64,000 nt of DNA from JAGBWK01 sp964544595 (GCA_964544595.1 CAZJBM010000002.1:1-64000), one strand, 5' to 3'. Shown: positions 17,797-25,171, counted from the first letter of the stretch. Notes: generated by a model not told the origin, from the sequence alone. Translations and numbers: made by a program.

Positions 17797-17838
17797 TAAA
17801 AAAGATGGATGCGGCGCCTTTGTGCGCCGCTGTCCATC
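17797..17838 (-). terminator. Strong terminator of the seven-gene operon
   Basis: On the minus strand GATGGA, a small bulge, GCGGCGC, a 6-nt loop, GCGCCGC, a bulge and TCCATC form a 13-bp GC-rich stem followed by TTTTTT. It lies just after the stop at 17855 and sets the 3' boundary of the operon. Confidence 0.88.
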
Positions 17839-17854
17839 TATGTCTGTTGCAAGA

Positions 17855-18166
17855 CTATTCTTTGCCCGCTGCCGCGAGAGTGATGTCGTTGTTGCTGAGC
17901 TTGGTGTCGGCCGCGTTAGCTACCTGCACGCCGATGCCATACATTTCAGTGAGTTTCTTCTCGAAGTTGCCTACTCGGAGATTGCTGCCGAATGTCGCTT
18001 CGCCCCCTTTGGCAGAGCCCATGAGCGAGCCGAGGGTGGCATCGTCGTCAGCTTTTGCCTTGCAGGTGGCTGTGGTGTATACTCGGAGAGAGGCTCCGAA
18101 TGTTTTTTTGAAGTTAGCCTTGAGTGTTTTCACTTTCATTCGGCTATCTATTCTTAGTTCTGCCAT
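17855..18166 (-). CDS. Small protein of unknown function, last gene of the operon
   Basis: 103 residues from the ATG at 18166 (MAELRIDSRMKVKTLKANF); the frame stays open upstream but overlaps the previous gene. The pattern KVKTLKANFKKTFGASLRVY, an acidic ADDDATL segment, then VGNFEKKLTEMYGIGVQV suggests an internally duplicated alpha/beta unit: two x-K-x-F-x-x-x-F/Y-G-x-x-x-V copies. I have an impression of similar proteins in other Bacteroidetes but can give no family name. It lies 38 nt after the TerB-like gene and just before the terminator. Confidence 0.7.
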   Translation of the reverse strand: MAELRIDSRMKVKTLKANFKKTFGASLRVYTTATCKAKADDDATLGSLMGSAKGGEATFGSNLRVGNFEKKLTEMYGIGVQVANAADTKLSNNDITLAAAGKE

Positions 18167-18204
18167 AATTGTGGATTTATGAGATTTAAGTGTTGAAAAA
18201 TGAA

Positions 18205-19257
18205 TTAAAAAATACCGAATTTCTTGATTTTGTATCGGCTCAATCTGTCCATCATCGCTTTGTTGGAGCTGAAGCGTCGCTCTGCCTCCTTGTACATGCG
18301 TGAGTGCACGGGTTTCGCTTCTTCCCATTCAAATTCGTTGCTCTTCTTGTTGTAGAGGAATTCTACCACTTCGAGCAACTCTTCGTCGTCTTTAGGAGCG
18401 GCGATGTCAGATAATTGGTGATTGCTTATACGGCCGGCGCGCAATTTGTTGATGAGATTCGGGCGATATTTCTTCACGGCATTAGCGAGCTCCATATCCG
18501 CCGGAAACCTCATACAAGCCATGTCGCAGGCATCATCGATTTTATGCTCCCAGATAGGCACGATGTCGATGTCGGTCCCGACGGCGATACTCGAAAGCAT
18601 CCCTTTAACTGACATAAAGGTCGCCATTCTCTGCTGCTCCGCTTCCTGGATCTGCGAAGCGGCGTAAGAGATGAATTGGTTGAGATGCTCCGGGTTGTCG
18701 GGGAGAACGAATCGCCTGATTGCTTCCGCTTTCAGCGAATTGATGTTAGACGGGGTTTCGATGAACGCTGCAAGTAATGACCCTACGGCCGCAACCTGTC
18801 CAACCCCCGGAATAAGCGCCAGTGCGGCGCTCAATGCCGTTCCGTTGACCACCTTCTCGCCCCCTTTGGCATATTGCTCAAGCATCGCGAATGCTTGCGA
18901 CAGCGCTACGACCGGGTTCTGATTTTTCAGTCGCTCTACTTCCTTGGCGTTTTGTCTGATTCTAAGTCGCAGGGTGAACTCAAACTCATCGGGATCGATG
19001 CCTTCGCGTTGGGCGCGGGCCACGAGCAGCTGAACTTCGCGGTCGTTAAGCTCGCCGTCTTCAATCGCGAGGGTTACCATATTCTCCAATTCAGGGCTCC
19101 AGGTCGATGCCGGTTGCTTGGTAAGGCTATTGTTGGCGGGAGCGGGAGCGGGAGTGCACGCGGGCGCGCTTTTTTTTGCGATTGAGCTCCCTACTACATC
19201 TACCACATCCGATAAGCCTTCCGGCACGAAATTCTTTATTTTATCAAATACTCCCAT
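18205..19257 (-). CDS. TerB-like protein with glycine-rich hydrophobic segment
   Basis: 350 residues from the ATG at 19257, 7 nt after the OmpA stop; an in-frame ATG at 19278 would overlap. A short N-terminal region and a Pro/Ala-rich linker precede a TerB-like helical domain at about 52-105 (LAIEDGELNDREVQLL). Residues 139-167 form a Gly/Ala-rich hydrophobic stretch (ALIPGVGQVAAVGSLLAAF) that could enter a membrane as a hairpin. The rest (170-350) is charged and helical. Role unknown; it may be a membrane-active or scaffold part of the operon product. Confidence 0.7.
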   Translation of the reverse strand: MGVFDKIKNFVPEGLSDVVDVVGSSIAKKSAPACTPAPAPANNSLTKQPASTWSPELENMVTLAIEDGELNDREVQLLVARAQREGIDPDEFEFTLRLRIRQNAKEVERLKNQNPVVALSQAFAMLEQYAKGGEKVVNGTALSAALALIPGVGQVAAVGSLLAAFIETPSNINSLKAEAIRRFVLPDNPEHLNQFISYAASQIQEAEQQRMATFMSVKGMLSSIAVGTDIDIVPIWEHKIDDACDMACMRFPADMELANAVKKYRPNLINKLRAGRISNHQLSDIAAPKDDEELLEVVEFLYNKKSNEFEWEEAKPVHSRMYKEAERRFSSNKAMMDRLSRYKIKKFGIF

Positions 19258-19264
19258 TTCTTGA

Positions 19265-20167
19265 TTATAGTATTTCAAATTCTGTACGACGATTTACGTC
19301 GGCCATCGGGTTTTCCTTATCTTTAGGCTCGGAGCTTCCTTTGCCGGCTGCTTCGAGACGCGACTGATCGATGCCTTCCTTGTTGACAAGGAAATCTACG
19401 GCTGCTTTTGCTCTGTCTTCCGAGAGCTTCTGATTTAAGGTGGCGTCGCCCTCAGCCGAGGTGTGGCCTTCGATGCGAAGACGTAGCTCGGGATTGGCGT
19501 TGAGCACTTTGGCCAAGTCGTGGAGAGCGAGCTTCGCGTCGTCGTTGAGGTCGCTCTTCCCTTGCTCAAACTGAGCCGCGTTGAAGCTTGCCTCAATGTC
19601 GGCAACCTGCTGGACGTAGACGGTGTCGCGGACTACCACTTCTTTCTCTACGACTACGGTCTGCTTCTCGGCCGGTTTGAATATGAGCCAGGCAAGCGCG
19701 CCGAGAATTACTACCGCAAGAAGTATCCAGAGCCATGCGAGACTTTTCTTCTTCTCGGGCACCGGGGGCAGATATCCGTTTAGATATTCGAGGCGGTAGC
19801 CTCCCTTTTCGCCCTTCATGGTCTTTTCAAACTCAGCCACGACGATGTCGTAGAGCGAGCCCTGCTCAACCATTCTCTCAAACGACGGCTTTGACCATAT
19901 CTGTGCCAAAGCTACTTTCGATCCGTCTTGAAGCGTGAGCACTTCATCATCCTTAGCGAAATACAGGCTCGTCTTGTCGTTGTGCTTCACCGCTTCGGCG
20001 AGCGGAAGGAAGTTTTCGCTCACCCCTTTGTCGGGACACACCGAGTTGGGAAACGCTTTGCGAAGGTCTTCGAGAGTGGCATGCGGAAACATCAGCAGAT
20101 ATGCGTGGACTATGCCGAGGGCAGTGCGGTTTTGCGCTCTGCCGTATACTCTTATCTTTGATGCCAT
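19265..20167 (-). CDS. Inner-membrane-anchored OmpA-family protein with cytosolic N-domain
   Basis: 300 residues. There is no signal peptide. Residues 1-140 form a cytosolic domain with FPHATLEDLRKAFPNS, reminiscent of short domains found in DNA-modifying proteins. One membrane helix follows at 143-163 (LAWLWILLAVVILGALAW), then a Val/Glu-rich stalk and an OmpA-like peptidoglycan-binding domain at 193-300 (LRIEGHTSAEGD, LSEDRAKAAVDFL, NRRTEFEI). So it connects the cytoplasm to the cell wall, a topology seen in MotB- and ZorB-like proteins. It lies 5 nt after the small TerB-like gene. Confidence 0.82.
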   Translation of the reverse strand: MASKIRVYGRAQNRTALGIVHAYLLMFPHATLEDLRKAFPNSVCPDKGVSENFLPLAEAVKHNDKTSLYFAKDDEVLTLQDGSKVALAQIWSKPSFERMVEQGSLYDIVVAEFEKTMKGEKGGYRLEYLNGYLPPVPEKKKSLAWLWILLAVVILGALAWLIFKPAEKQTVVVEKEVVVRDTVYVQQVADIEASFNAAQFEQGKSDLNDDAKLALHDLAKVLNANPELRLRIEGHTSAEGDATLNQKLSEDRAKAAVDFLVNKEGIDQSRLEAAGKGSSEPKDKENPMADVNRRTEFEIL

Positions 20168-20172
20168 AGTGA

Positions 20173-20601
20173 TTATTCTTCTGATTCAGATTCAAAAGAT
20201 ACCTCAAGCTCGGGTTCGGTCTTGACGAGGTCGCAGAGCATCAGCACGGCGGCATCCTGATCGATGTCGAGAGCCTCGGCGAGAGCGAGGAGATTGTGCA
20301 CCTCGTTGTAGGTCAGTACGTTGTCGCAGAGAGCCATCTGCAAGAGAGCTTGAAATACTTCGCCGGTCTCCTCGTCGTTGACTTTGGCCGCGTGTTTTAC
20401 GGCGAAATCAGTGGCCTTTTCCTCGTCCATGTTTTTAAGCTCTACGAGAGCTGCGGTGACGTTCATGGAGAGCTCCTTCTCGGGGATGCCGAGGGCTTCG
20501 GCTATCTCGCTTATTGTGGTGCGTTCCACTTCCGAAAACTCGCCGTCGGCCCAAATGATGGCCGCGAGCACCGATGCTATAGTGATAGTAGGTGTATTCA
20601 T
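20173..20601 (-). CDS. TerB-like small acidic protein
   Basis: 142 residues, all helical. It has the tellurite-resistance TerB pattern: ASVLAAIIWADGEFSEVER, a middle segment with EEKATDFAVKHAAKV, and a second ALCDNVLTYNEVHNLLALAEAL repeat. It ends in a very acidic tail. TerB domains act as soluble adaptors in stress and phage-response systems. It sits between the basic repeat protein and the OmpA protein and could bind the basic partner electrostatically, which is inference. Confidence 0.75.
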   Translation of the reverse strand: MNTPTITIASVLAAIIWADGEFSEVERTTISEIAEALGIPEKELSMNVTAALVELKNMDEEKATDFAVKHAAKVNDEETGEVFQALLQMALCDNVLTYNEVHNLLALAEALDIDQDAAVLMLCDLVKTEPELEVSFESESEE

Positions 20602-20628
20602 TGTTTCTTTTTTTTGCGTTTTTAATGG

Positions 20629-20889
20629 TTAGCGGAAGAGTCGTTTGATACGGTTCACGAGTGAATTCTTCGCCTTGCGGGCCTTAGCCATGCGGGCGGC
20701 GATTTCCTTCCCCTCTTTAGTGCGTTTGTCTACTTTGCCCGAAGCCGTTTTTCTAAGCTTGGATGCCTGTTTTTTCGGGGCGCTTGCCTTCGCTTTTGCG
20801 GCGCGCGCCTTGACCAGACGCGCCTTGAGCTCTTTATACTCTTTGGTGCGCTTGTCCATCTTGCCAGAGGCGGTTGTCTTTACTGCCAT
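20629..20889 (-). CDS. Histone-like basic protein with internal duplication
   Basis: 86 residues, mostly Lys, Arg and Ala. Two near-identical units are visible: TASGKMDKRTKEYKELKARL (6-25) continuing to 33, and TASGKVDKRTKEGKEIAARM (48-67) continuing to 75. A short KKQASKLRK linker joins them and the tail is VNRIKRLFR. The composition is like bacterial histone H1-like nucleoid proteins, so DNA or RNA binding is likely. It lies 12 nt after the nuclease-like gene, in the same operon. Confidence 0.75.
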   Translation of the reverse strand: MAVKTTASGKMDKRTKEYKELKARLVKARAAKAKASAPKKQASKLRKTASGKVDKRTKEGKEIAARMAKARKAKNSLVNRIKRLFR

Positions 20890-20901
20890 GATGTGGAATT
20901 A

Positions 20902-21564
20902 TTAAATTTCTATTATTGTGAGAAAAAACGATTCGTTGTCTATCTTATATCTCCTCCAGTTTACGGTATATTCTCCGTCGAGATGAAAGGGCGTGTGTGT
21001 CTTGCCCACTGTAGGCGAGCCGTTCCAGTCCATAATCCCCGGGCCTATGACCGAGCCTTCCGCGGTGCGAAACGGATAGCAGGCCGATGACTGGCGCCCG
21101 GGCCGGGTATAGCTCTCGTCATTGGTCAGTAACACGGCCAGGGCTTTTGTCACTTTCGGAAACAGACTTTTGACGATTTCGCCCCTGCGCACATCCTTCC
21201 AAAAGTTGTATTTCACAAGATCCTGTGCGCCATGGTTGCGCATGAGTTGCACGTCGGGGAGCCGTTTGCCGAATCGGCAAGTGTCTCTGACGACCCTTTT
21301 GGTAGGATATTTCAGCTCTATCGCGCAATATTCCTCCCGCTTGCGCGCCACGATGTCGAGATATAGATTTGAGTCCCAGTCGTAGCCCGCTTCAATGGCC
21401 AGCGAGTTGGGTAAATAATACTCAACCATGACCTCGTCGTAATGTCCGCTTTTGAGCAGCCACACGCTTAATTGAAGCTGGAAATCACCTTCGTTGAACA
21501 TCAGTTCGTTCTGCTGCTCAACGAAGGCGATTATATCATCTTTAAGACGAGATATAAATCGCAT
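20902..21564 (-). CDS. Putative PD-(D/E)XK nuclease-fold protein
   Basis: 220 residues, not a named family. Residues 22-90 show a helix with EGDFQLQLSVWL, a strand, then LYLDIVARKREEYCAIELKY. This gives Asp70, Glu83 and Lys85, the D-x(n)-E-x-K arrangement of restriction-type nucleases. The C-terminal half holds an LLTND strand, a Tyr/Pro-rich loop and a last strand FFLTIIEI. The active-site geometry is plausible, but the assignment is by motif only. It is the second gene of the operon. Confidence 0.6.
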   Translation of the reverse strand: MRFISRLKDDIIAFVEQQNELMFNEGDFQLQLSVWLLKSGHYDEVMVEYYLPNSLAIEAGYDWDSNLYLDIVARKREEYCAIELKYPTKRVVRDTCRFGKRLPDVQLMRNHGAQDLVKYNFWKDVRRGEIVKSLFPKVTKALAVLLTNDESYTRPGRQSSACYPFRTAEGSVIGPGIMDWNGSPTVGKTHTPFHLDGEYTVNWRRYKIDNESFFLTIIEI

Positions 21565-21587
21565 CTTTCTGATGCCTGAAGCGGCAA

Positions 21588-21974
21588 TTATTTTGATGCG
21601 TTGATAAAATCAACGAGTTTTGAGCCGTTTTGGCGCGTATTGCTCTGTTCATTGATCTCAAAGCCGATGTTGGCGGCGATTTCGCGGAGTGCGCCTAAGG
21701 TATTGGCATAGGTGCGATAGGTCTCTATCGTTCCGCTGTCGCGTTTCACTATAGTGTATTCGCCGATTTCGGCCATATTGCCCTCGCCGTATTCCTTAAT
21801 GAGTTTTGAGCCGAACTGGCGGGTTGTCCAATTGGGGTCGTATTCGAAACCCTTTGCGGTAGCGCATTCGCGAAGAGAGCTTTTTACGTTGTCATAGATT
21901 TTACATACGCGGACAGTACCTGAATCCTCTACTGTAATGATGTACTCTCCTGAGATTGCTGATTTCTTTGCCAT
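21588..21974 (-). CDS. Tandem-repeat small protein, first gene of the operon
   Basis: 128 residues from the ATG at 21974. Two homologous halves of about 55-60 residues are visible: GEYIITVEDSGTVRVCKIYDN ends in WTTRQFGSKLIKEYG, and GEYTIVKRDSGTIETYRTY ends in SNTRQNGSKLVDF. The shared pattern is I-T/V-x-x-D-S-G-T, then L-R-E, then TRQ-x-GSKL. No family name is known to me. A GTG at 21992, directly behind an AGGAGG sequence, is an alternative start that would sit inside a hairpin. It lies at the end of a leader of about 370 nt. Confidence 0.7.
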   Translation of the reverse strand: MAKKSAISGEYIITVEDSGTVRVCKIYDNVKSSLRECATAKGFEYDPNWTTRQFGSKLIKEYGEGNMAEIGEYTIVKRDSGTIETYRTYANTLGALREIAANIGFEINEQSNTRQNGSKLVDFINASK

Positions 21975-21987
21975 AATGTTCTGAAGA

Positions 21988-22010
21988 GCCACAGTCCTCC
22001 TCTCTGTGGC
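21988..22010 (-). promoter_or_regulatory. Hairpin presenting a Shine-Dalgarno sequence
   Basis: GCCACAG and CTGTGGC form a 7-bp stem with the loop AGAGGAGGA on the minus strand. The loop holds a strong ribosome-binding site, unusual for Bacteroidetes. A GTG codon lies in the second arm, so translation of the first operon gene could depend on this structure. Confidence 0.55.
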
Positions 22011-22345
22011 GTGGTGGTAATACGAGAAAAGCGTAGGAATCTGTATCTGTTGCCGTCCTACTCTCTGAGGCTTCTCGCATTGCCTATCAATTGTCGGATG
22101 GCAACGCAGAAGCCCACGCTCATTTATGTATGAATGATTATCGTATCATTCCTCGCGGAACGATAGCCGACAATATGTATTCCTACATAACCACGGGCAT
22201 CTACCGTTGCTCTTCCTTGACAATTGATCGAAATTTTGCGAGAATTCCAGAGAGTCAAGTACAAGCGCGGATAAACGCTTTTTTAATATGTCTATGCAAT
22301 CCCACCCACAGTTTACCCTTTACCGGGCTTCTGCATTGCGGTCTG
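22011..22345 (-). ncRNA. Structured leader RNA with competing helices
   Basis: Transcribed from the promoter at 22352-22382, this leader carries arm A (22339-22325), arm B (22115-22101), arm A' (22083-22069) and arm C (22029-22023). A:B is 15 pairs with one G-U. A' is a second copy of A with one extra base, so B can pair with A or A', and A' can pair with B or C. A 9-bp hairpin with a GCGA tetraloop (22144-22165) and a TATGTA hairpin (22174-22189) lie inside A:B. No known RNA class was recognised; a free-standing ncRNA is also possible. Confidence 0.6.
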
Positions 22346-22351
22346 CGATTG

Positions 22352-22382
22352 CAAAAGTAATTACTATTTTCTTATTTTGCAA
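22352..22382 (-). promoter_or_regulatory. Promoter of the seven-gene operon
   Basis: On the minus strand TTG (22382-22380), a 20-nt spacer and TACTTTTG (22359-22352) match the Bacteroidetes consensus. Transcription should begin near 22345, about 370 nt before the first start codon. Confidence 0.7.
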
Positions 22383-22424
22383 CATCTTTCTCTTTTTTTG
22401 ACTGGCAATTTTCCCTAATGACAC

Positions 22425-22454
22425 AAAAAAAGAGCGACTCTGTGTCGCTCTTTT
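22425..22454. terminator. Terminator of the fimbrial operon
   Basis: AAAAGAGCGAC, a 5-nt loop and GTCGCTCTTTT form an 11-bp stem with A and T tracts on both sides. It lies 20 nt past the stop of the fimbrillin gene at 22475 and insulates the next promoter. Confidence 0.85.
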
Positions 22455-22474
22455 CCTTAATCTCGATGTCATTA

Positions 22475-25093
22475 TCATTCGCTGATGGGTCGCACGGCGA
22501 ATGCCTCAAGGCGCGGGTCAGAGGGCAGATTGTGCGTGATGCTGCTGTCGTTGTATTTGAGCACAAGTCCGCCTGCCTCTTTGGTATTGGTGTGAGATGT
22601 CCACATCGCAGTCAGTATGCCACCCGCTGCGTCATGCACGGTCTCGTTGCCTGAGGAGCCCGAGCGGTAGCCGAGCGCCGGGAAGAATAGTTTCTCCCCT
22701 CCGGTGCTGACCGCGAAGCCTGCCGGATCTGATATGCCTCCCGATTGATTGAAGCTGTAGCTGCCGGTATTGAGGTCGCGTAGGGCCATGAACTCGTTGC
22801 CGGGCACCATATATCCGGGCGGGCATGGGTCATACACGGTCTTCACCCTGTGGGTCGAGGTACCGAGATTCCAGTTGTTGGTGTATCTGAATATCGGTTC
22901 CCCTGTGCTTACAACCCAGAACACCTGCGGATGAAGCACGCACTGCATATCGAAGTCCGCGCCTATCTTTTCCCCGTCCATCGTAGGGTTGCGGGTGTCG
23001 ATTTCCGTGATTTCGGTATGGTCGGCGTAATACCATTCCTTGATGCCTGAGATCATCGGGTCTTTGCGCCCCCACTGATAGAAGCTGTAGCAGTCGGGCG
23101 TGATGATATGCTTGCCTGTCTGCTTGACGGTGACGGTGACCGAGTTTCCGACACTGCCGTCGGCCGGTTTCTGAGTGAAGCGCACCAGTGCTGAGCTCGA
23201 CGCGAAATCGGTCTCGTCGCCCCCTACCACGTAGCCCATATTGTAGGGCATTACCTCGAAGTTAATGCCGTTGTAGCTCATCGCCGTCATGTTGTCGCCG
23301 GGCACGTAGTCGGTAACCCATAGCTGCCAGCTCCACATTATATTCCCTGAGGCGTCTGTCACGCCTACCACCGCATTGCCCTGGCGTATATATGCGCGGG
23401 GAATGTTGAATACTATGCTCTTCCCGTCGGCCGACAGGTGAAGGTCATGTATCATGTTCAAGCGTCCTTCCCACACCAACACTGCCTCTTTCGCGTTGCC
23501 GCAACCCTCATTGTCATAGATATAGGGGTGCTTGATGCGGTTGCCGAGATGATTGACGAATGGTGCCGACGAGCGCGTAGGCGCATAAGCCGCAGTGTTA
23601 TCGGCGCCGTTCTTGATGGCGTTGCCGTAGACGAGAGGTATGCTGTAGATGCCGGGTGCGTTGATTACATAGCTGTTGGCCGTGTTTTCAACCGTTGCCG
23701 CTCCTGTTGGGTTTGAGAGATTGTAGGGCGACGACTCTGAGCCTACCTCTGGTTGCTGGCGCAGATAGCGGGTAGGCTCGCTCATCTTTACGAAAGTCGG
23801 TTCAACCATCTGGGTCGAGGCGGTGTAGTCGCCGCTGCCGTTCCCGGCTGCGGGCATAGCGCTGATCCACTGAGGCGTGTCGATCACGTTGCCGTCGGCG
23901 TCGACATATTCGGCGATCCATGGTATCTCCGTGGTTGTGAGCACGCCGTTGTTCATCGACTCGCGTATGCTCTTCACGGCGAATGTGCCTGTGCCTCCCG
24001 TGTAGTTAAACGCGATAGGCGAGTCCACCGTTATCACGAATCGGTCGATCGACGGATTGGCCGAGAGATGATAGGTATAGGTGTTTCCTGCGGTCCAAGC
24101 CTGTCCGCTGAGCGAGGCGGTATACTCTATTTCAGAGCCCCCGTAGTCGATAACCATTGTCACTGCGGCGTTATCGCCCAGTTTCTGAGGCAGCAGCATG
24201 AACGTGTTGGCAGCGTCGGTGATTTCCGTGCCCGATTCCGCGTACTCCTGCCCCTCTTGCGCAGTCAACTCGGTGTCGACGGTTGCCGTGTAGCTCTCCT
24301 CTCCTCCGGTATCGGTCCATGCGCCGTTTTCGAGGTCGAGCGTGCCGTTGGAGAGAAGTCCGGCTATAGTGATGCTCTTTACCTTGCAAGGCACCATTTC
24401 CGAGCCTGTAACGAATCTTACCGCCGCAAGGGCGTGGTTAAAAGTCATGTCGCAGGGCGATGCCGACGCGTCGCGGGGGCTGGCCCATAGCAGGTCAGTC
24501 TGCTTGGTCACGTCTTCCGGTACCACATACCCGAGCTTTGGCGACTCGGTCGCTTCGGCAGCGGGTAGCGCCGTGATGCCCTCCTCGCTGTCAGCTTCCT
24601 GGCGATAGGGCGAATATGCGTTGATATGTAGAGTGCCCTCGCCCGGCCATAGATACTCTTTGCGGGGAGTCCAATTGTTGTCTTTTGTTACCTCCACATT
24701 CTCCATGTAGTAACCCCCGCTCCCTGAGCCTGTCGACGCATATGCGCCGAAGTCGCTGATGTTGTCGATCGTGGTGGCCTCAGCGCGCGACATGGCTTTA
24801 CGGCTCGACGCGGGCTTGTCGATTCCCGCCGTCACCTCCGGTATAAGATACAGCTTCCGCGCGTCGGAGTTGAGTGTCACGGTCGTCAGCGACCCGGCGG
24901 TGCCGTTGTCGTTGTCGGTTGCCGCGCGGCTCCACGCTTCTGTGGCTGATACATTGAATCTTATTACCCGGCTCGACGAGAGCGAGTCAAATTCATCGTC
25001 GCTACACGACGTCGTTGTCAAGCCTGCCAGTAACGCTGCCGACAGCAGCGGTAATGCCCGGGCTACAGTATGTAATAATCGGGGTTTCGACAT
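22475..25093 (-). CDS. Large fimbrillin-family lipoprotein, probable tip or adhesin
   Basis: 872 residues. A lipoprotein signal ends in LTTTSC. Residues about 40-350 show the fimbrillin (Mfa-like_1) pattern: SRAATDN-type start, EYLWPGEGTLHINAYSP, LTFNHALAAVRF-like segment and LLPQKLG. The C-terminal half is different: VTVKQTGKHIITPDCYSFYQWGR-type core, then CPPGYMVP and ALGYRSG, typical of fimbrial tip or FISUMP-like regions. It is exported, lipid-modified and probably placed at the fimbrial tip. It is last in the operon, after a strong intercistronic hairpin. Confidence 0.82.
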   Translation of the reverse strand: MSKPRLLHTVARALPLLSAALLAGLTTTSCSDDEFDSLSSSRVIRFNVSATEAWSRAATDNDNGTAGSLTTVTLNSDARKLYLIPEVTAGIDKPASSRKAMSRAEATTIDNISDFGAYASTGSGSGGYYMENVEVTKDNNWTPRKEYLWPGEGTLHINAYSPYRQEADSEEGITALPAAEATESPKLGYVVPEDVTKQTDLLWASPRDASASPCDMTFNHALAAVRFVTGSEMVPCKVKSITIAGLLSNGTLDLENGAWTDTGGEESYTATVDTELTAQEGQEYAESGTEITDAANTFMLLPQKLGDNAAVTMVIDYGGSEIEYTASLSGQAWTAGNTYTYHLSANPSIDRFVITVDSPIAFNYTGGTGTFAVKSIRESMNNGVLTTTEIPWIAEYVDADGNVIDTPQWISAMPAAGNGSGDYTASTQMVEPTFVKMSEPTRYLRQQPEVGSESSPYNLSNPTGAATVENTANSYVINAPGIYSIPLVYGNAIKNGADNTAAYAPTRSSAPFVNHLGNRIKHPYIYDNEGCGNAKEAVLVWEGRLNMIHDLHLSADGKSIVFNIPRAYIRQGNAVVGVTDASGNIMWSWQLWVTDYVPGDNMTAMSYNGINFEVMPYNMGYVVGGDETDFASSSALVRFTQKPADGSVGNSVTVTVKQTGKHIITPDCYSFYQWGRKDPMISGIKEWYYADHTEITEIDTRNPTMDGEKIGADFDMQCVLHPQVFWVVSTGEPIFRYTNNWNLGTSTHRVKTVYDPCPPGYMVPGNEFMALRDLNTGSYSFNQSGGISDPAGFAVSTGGEKLFFPALGYRSGSSGNETVHDAAGGILTAMWTSHTNTKEAGGLVLKYNDSSITHNLPSDPRLEAFAVRPISE

Positions 25094-25114
25094 GTTATGG
25101 AGGGTATTTTGTGA

Positions 25115-25140
25115 CTGCAGGGGGTCGCGGCCCCCTGCAG
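25115..25140 (-). promoter_or_regulatory. Intercistronic GC-rich hairpin
   Basis: CTGCAGGGGG and CCCCCTGCAG form a perfect 10-bp stem with a 6-nt loop between the two fimbrillin genes. No T run follows on the minus strand, so it is more likely a processing or stability element than a full terminator. It could keep the upstream subunit mRNA more abundant. Confidence 0.55.
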
Positions 25141-25171
25141 AACAGAAATATGTTTGTTTTTTAAGTCTTGT

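Noticed and set aside
18205..19257. TerB-like proteins as a tellurite resistance operon
   Set aside because: No TerC, TerD or TerE gene is present; only TerB-like helical domains are seen.
22011..22345. Retron-type ncRNA with a1/a2 repeats
   Set aside because: The long terminal repeat fits, but no reverse transcriptase gene follows in the operon.
22011..22345. 6S RNA, tmRNA or RNase P RNA
   Set aside because: None of the conserved sequence blocks of tmRNA or RNase P are present, and the three-arm competition does not resemble the 6S rod.
22091..22360. 89-codon frame on the plus strand opposite the leader RNA
   Set aside because: Its sequence is fully explained by the inverted repeats of the leader on the other strand, and it has no plausible domain or promoter.
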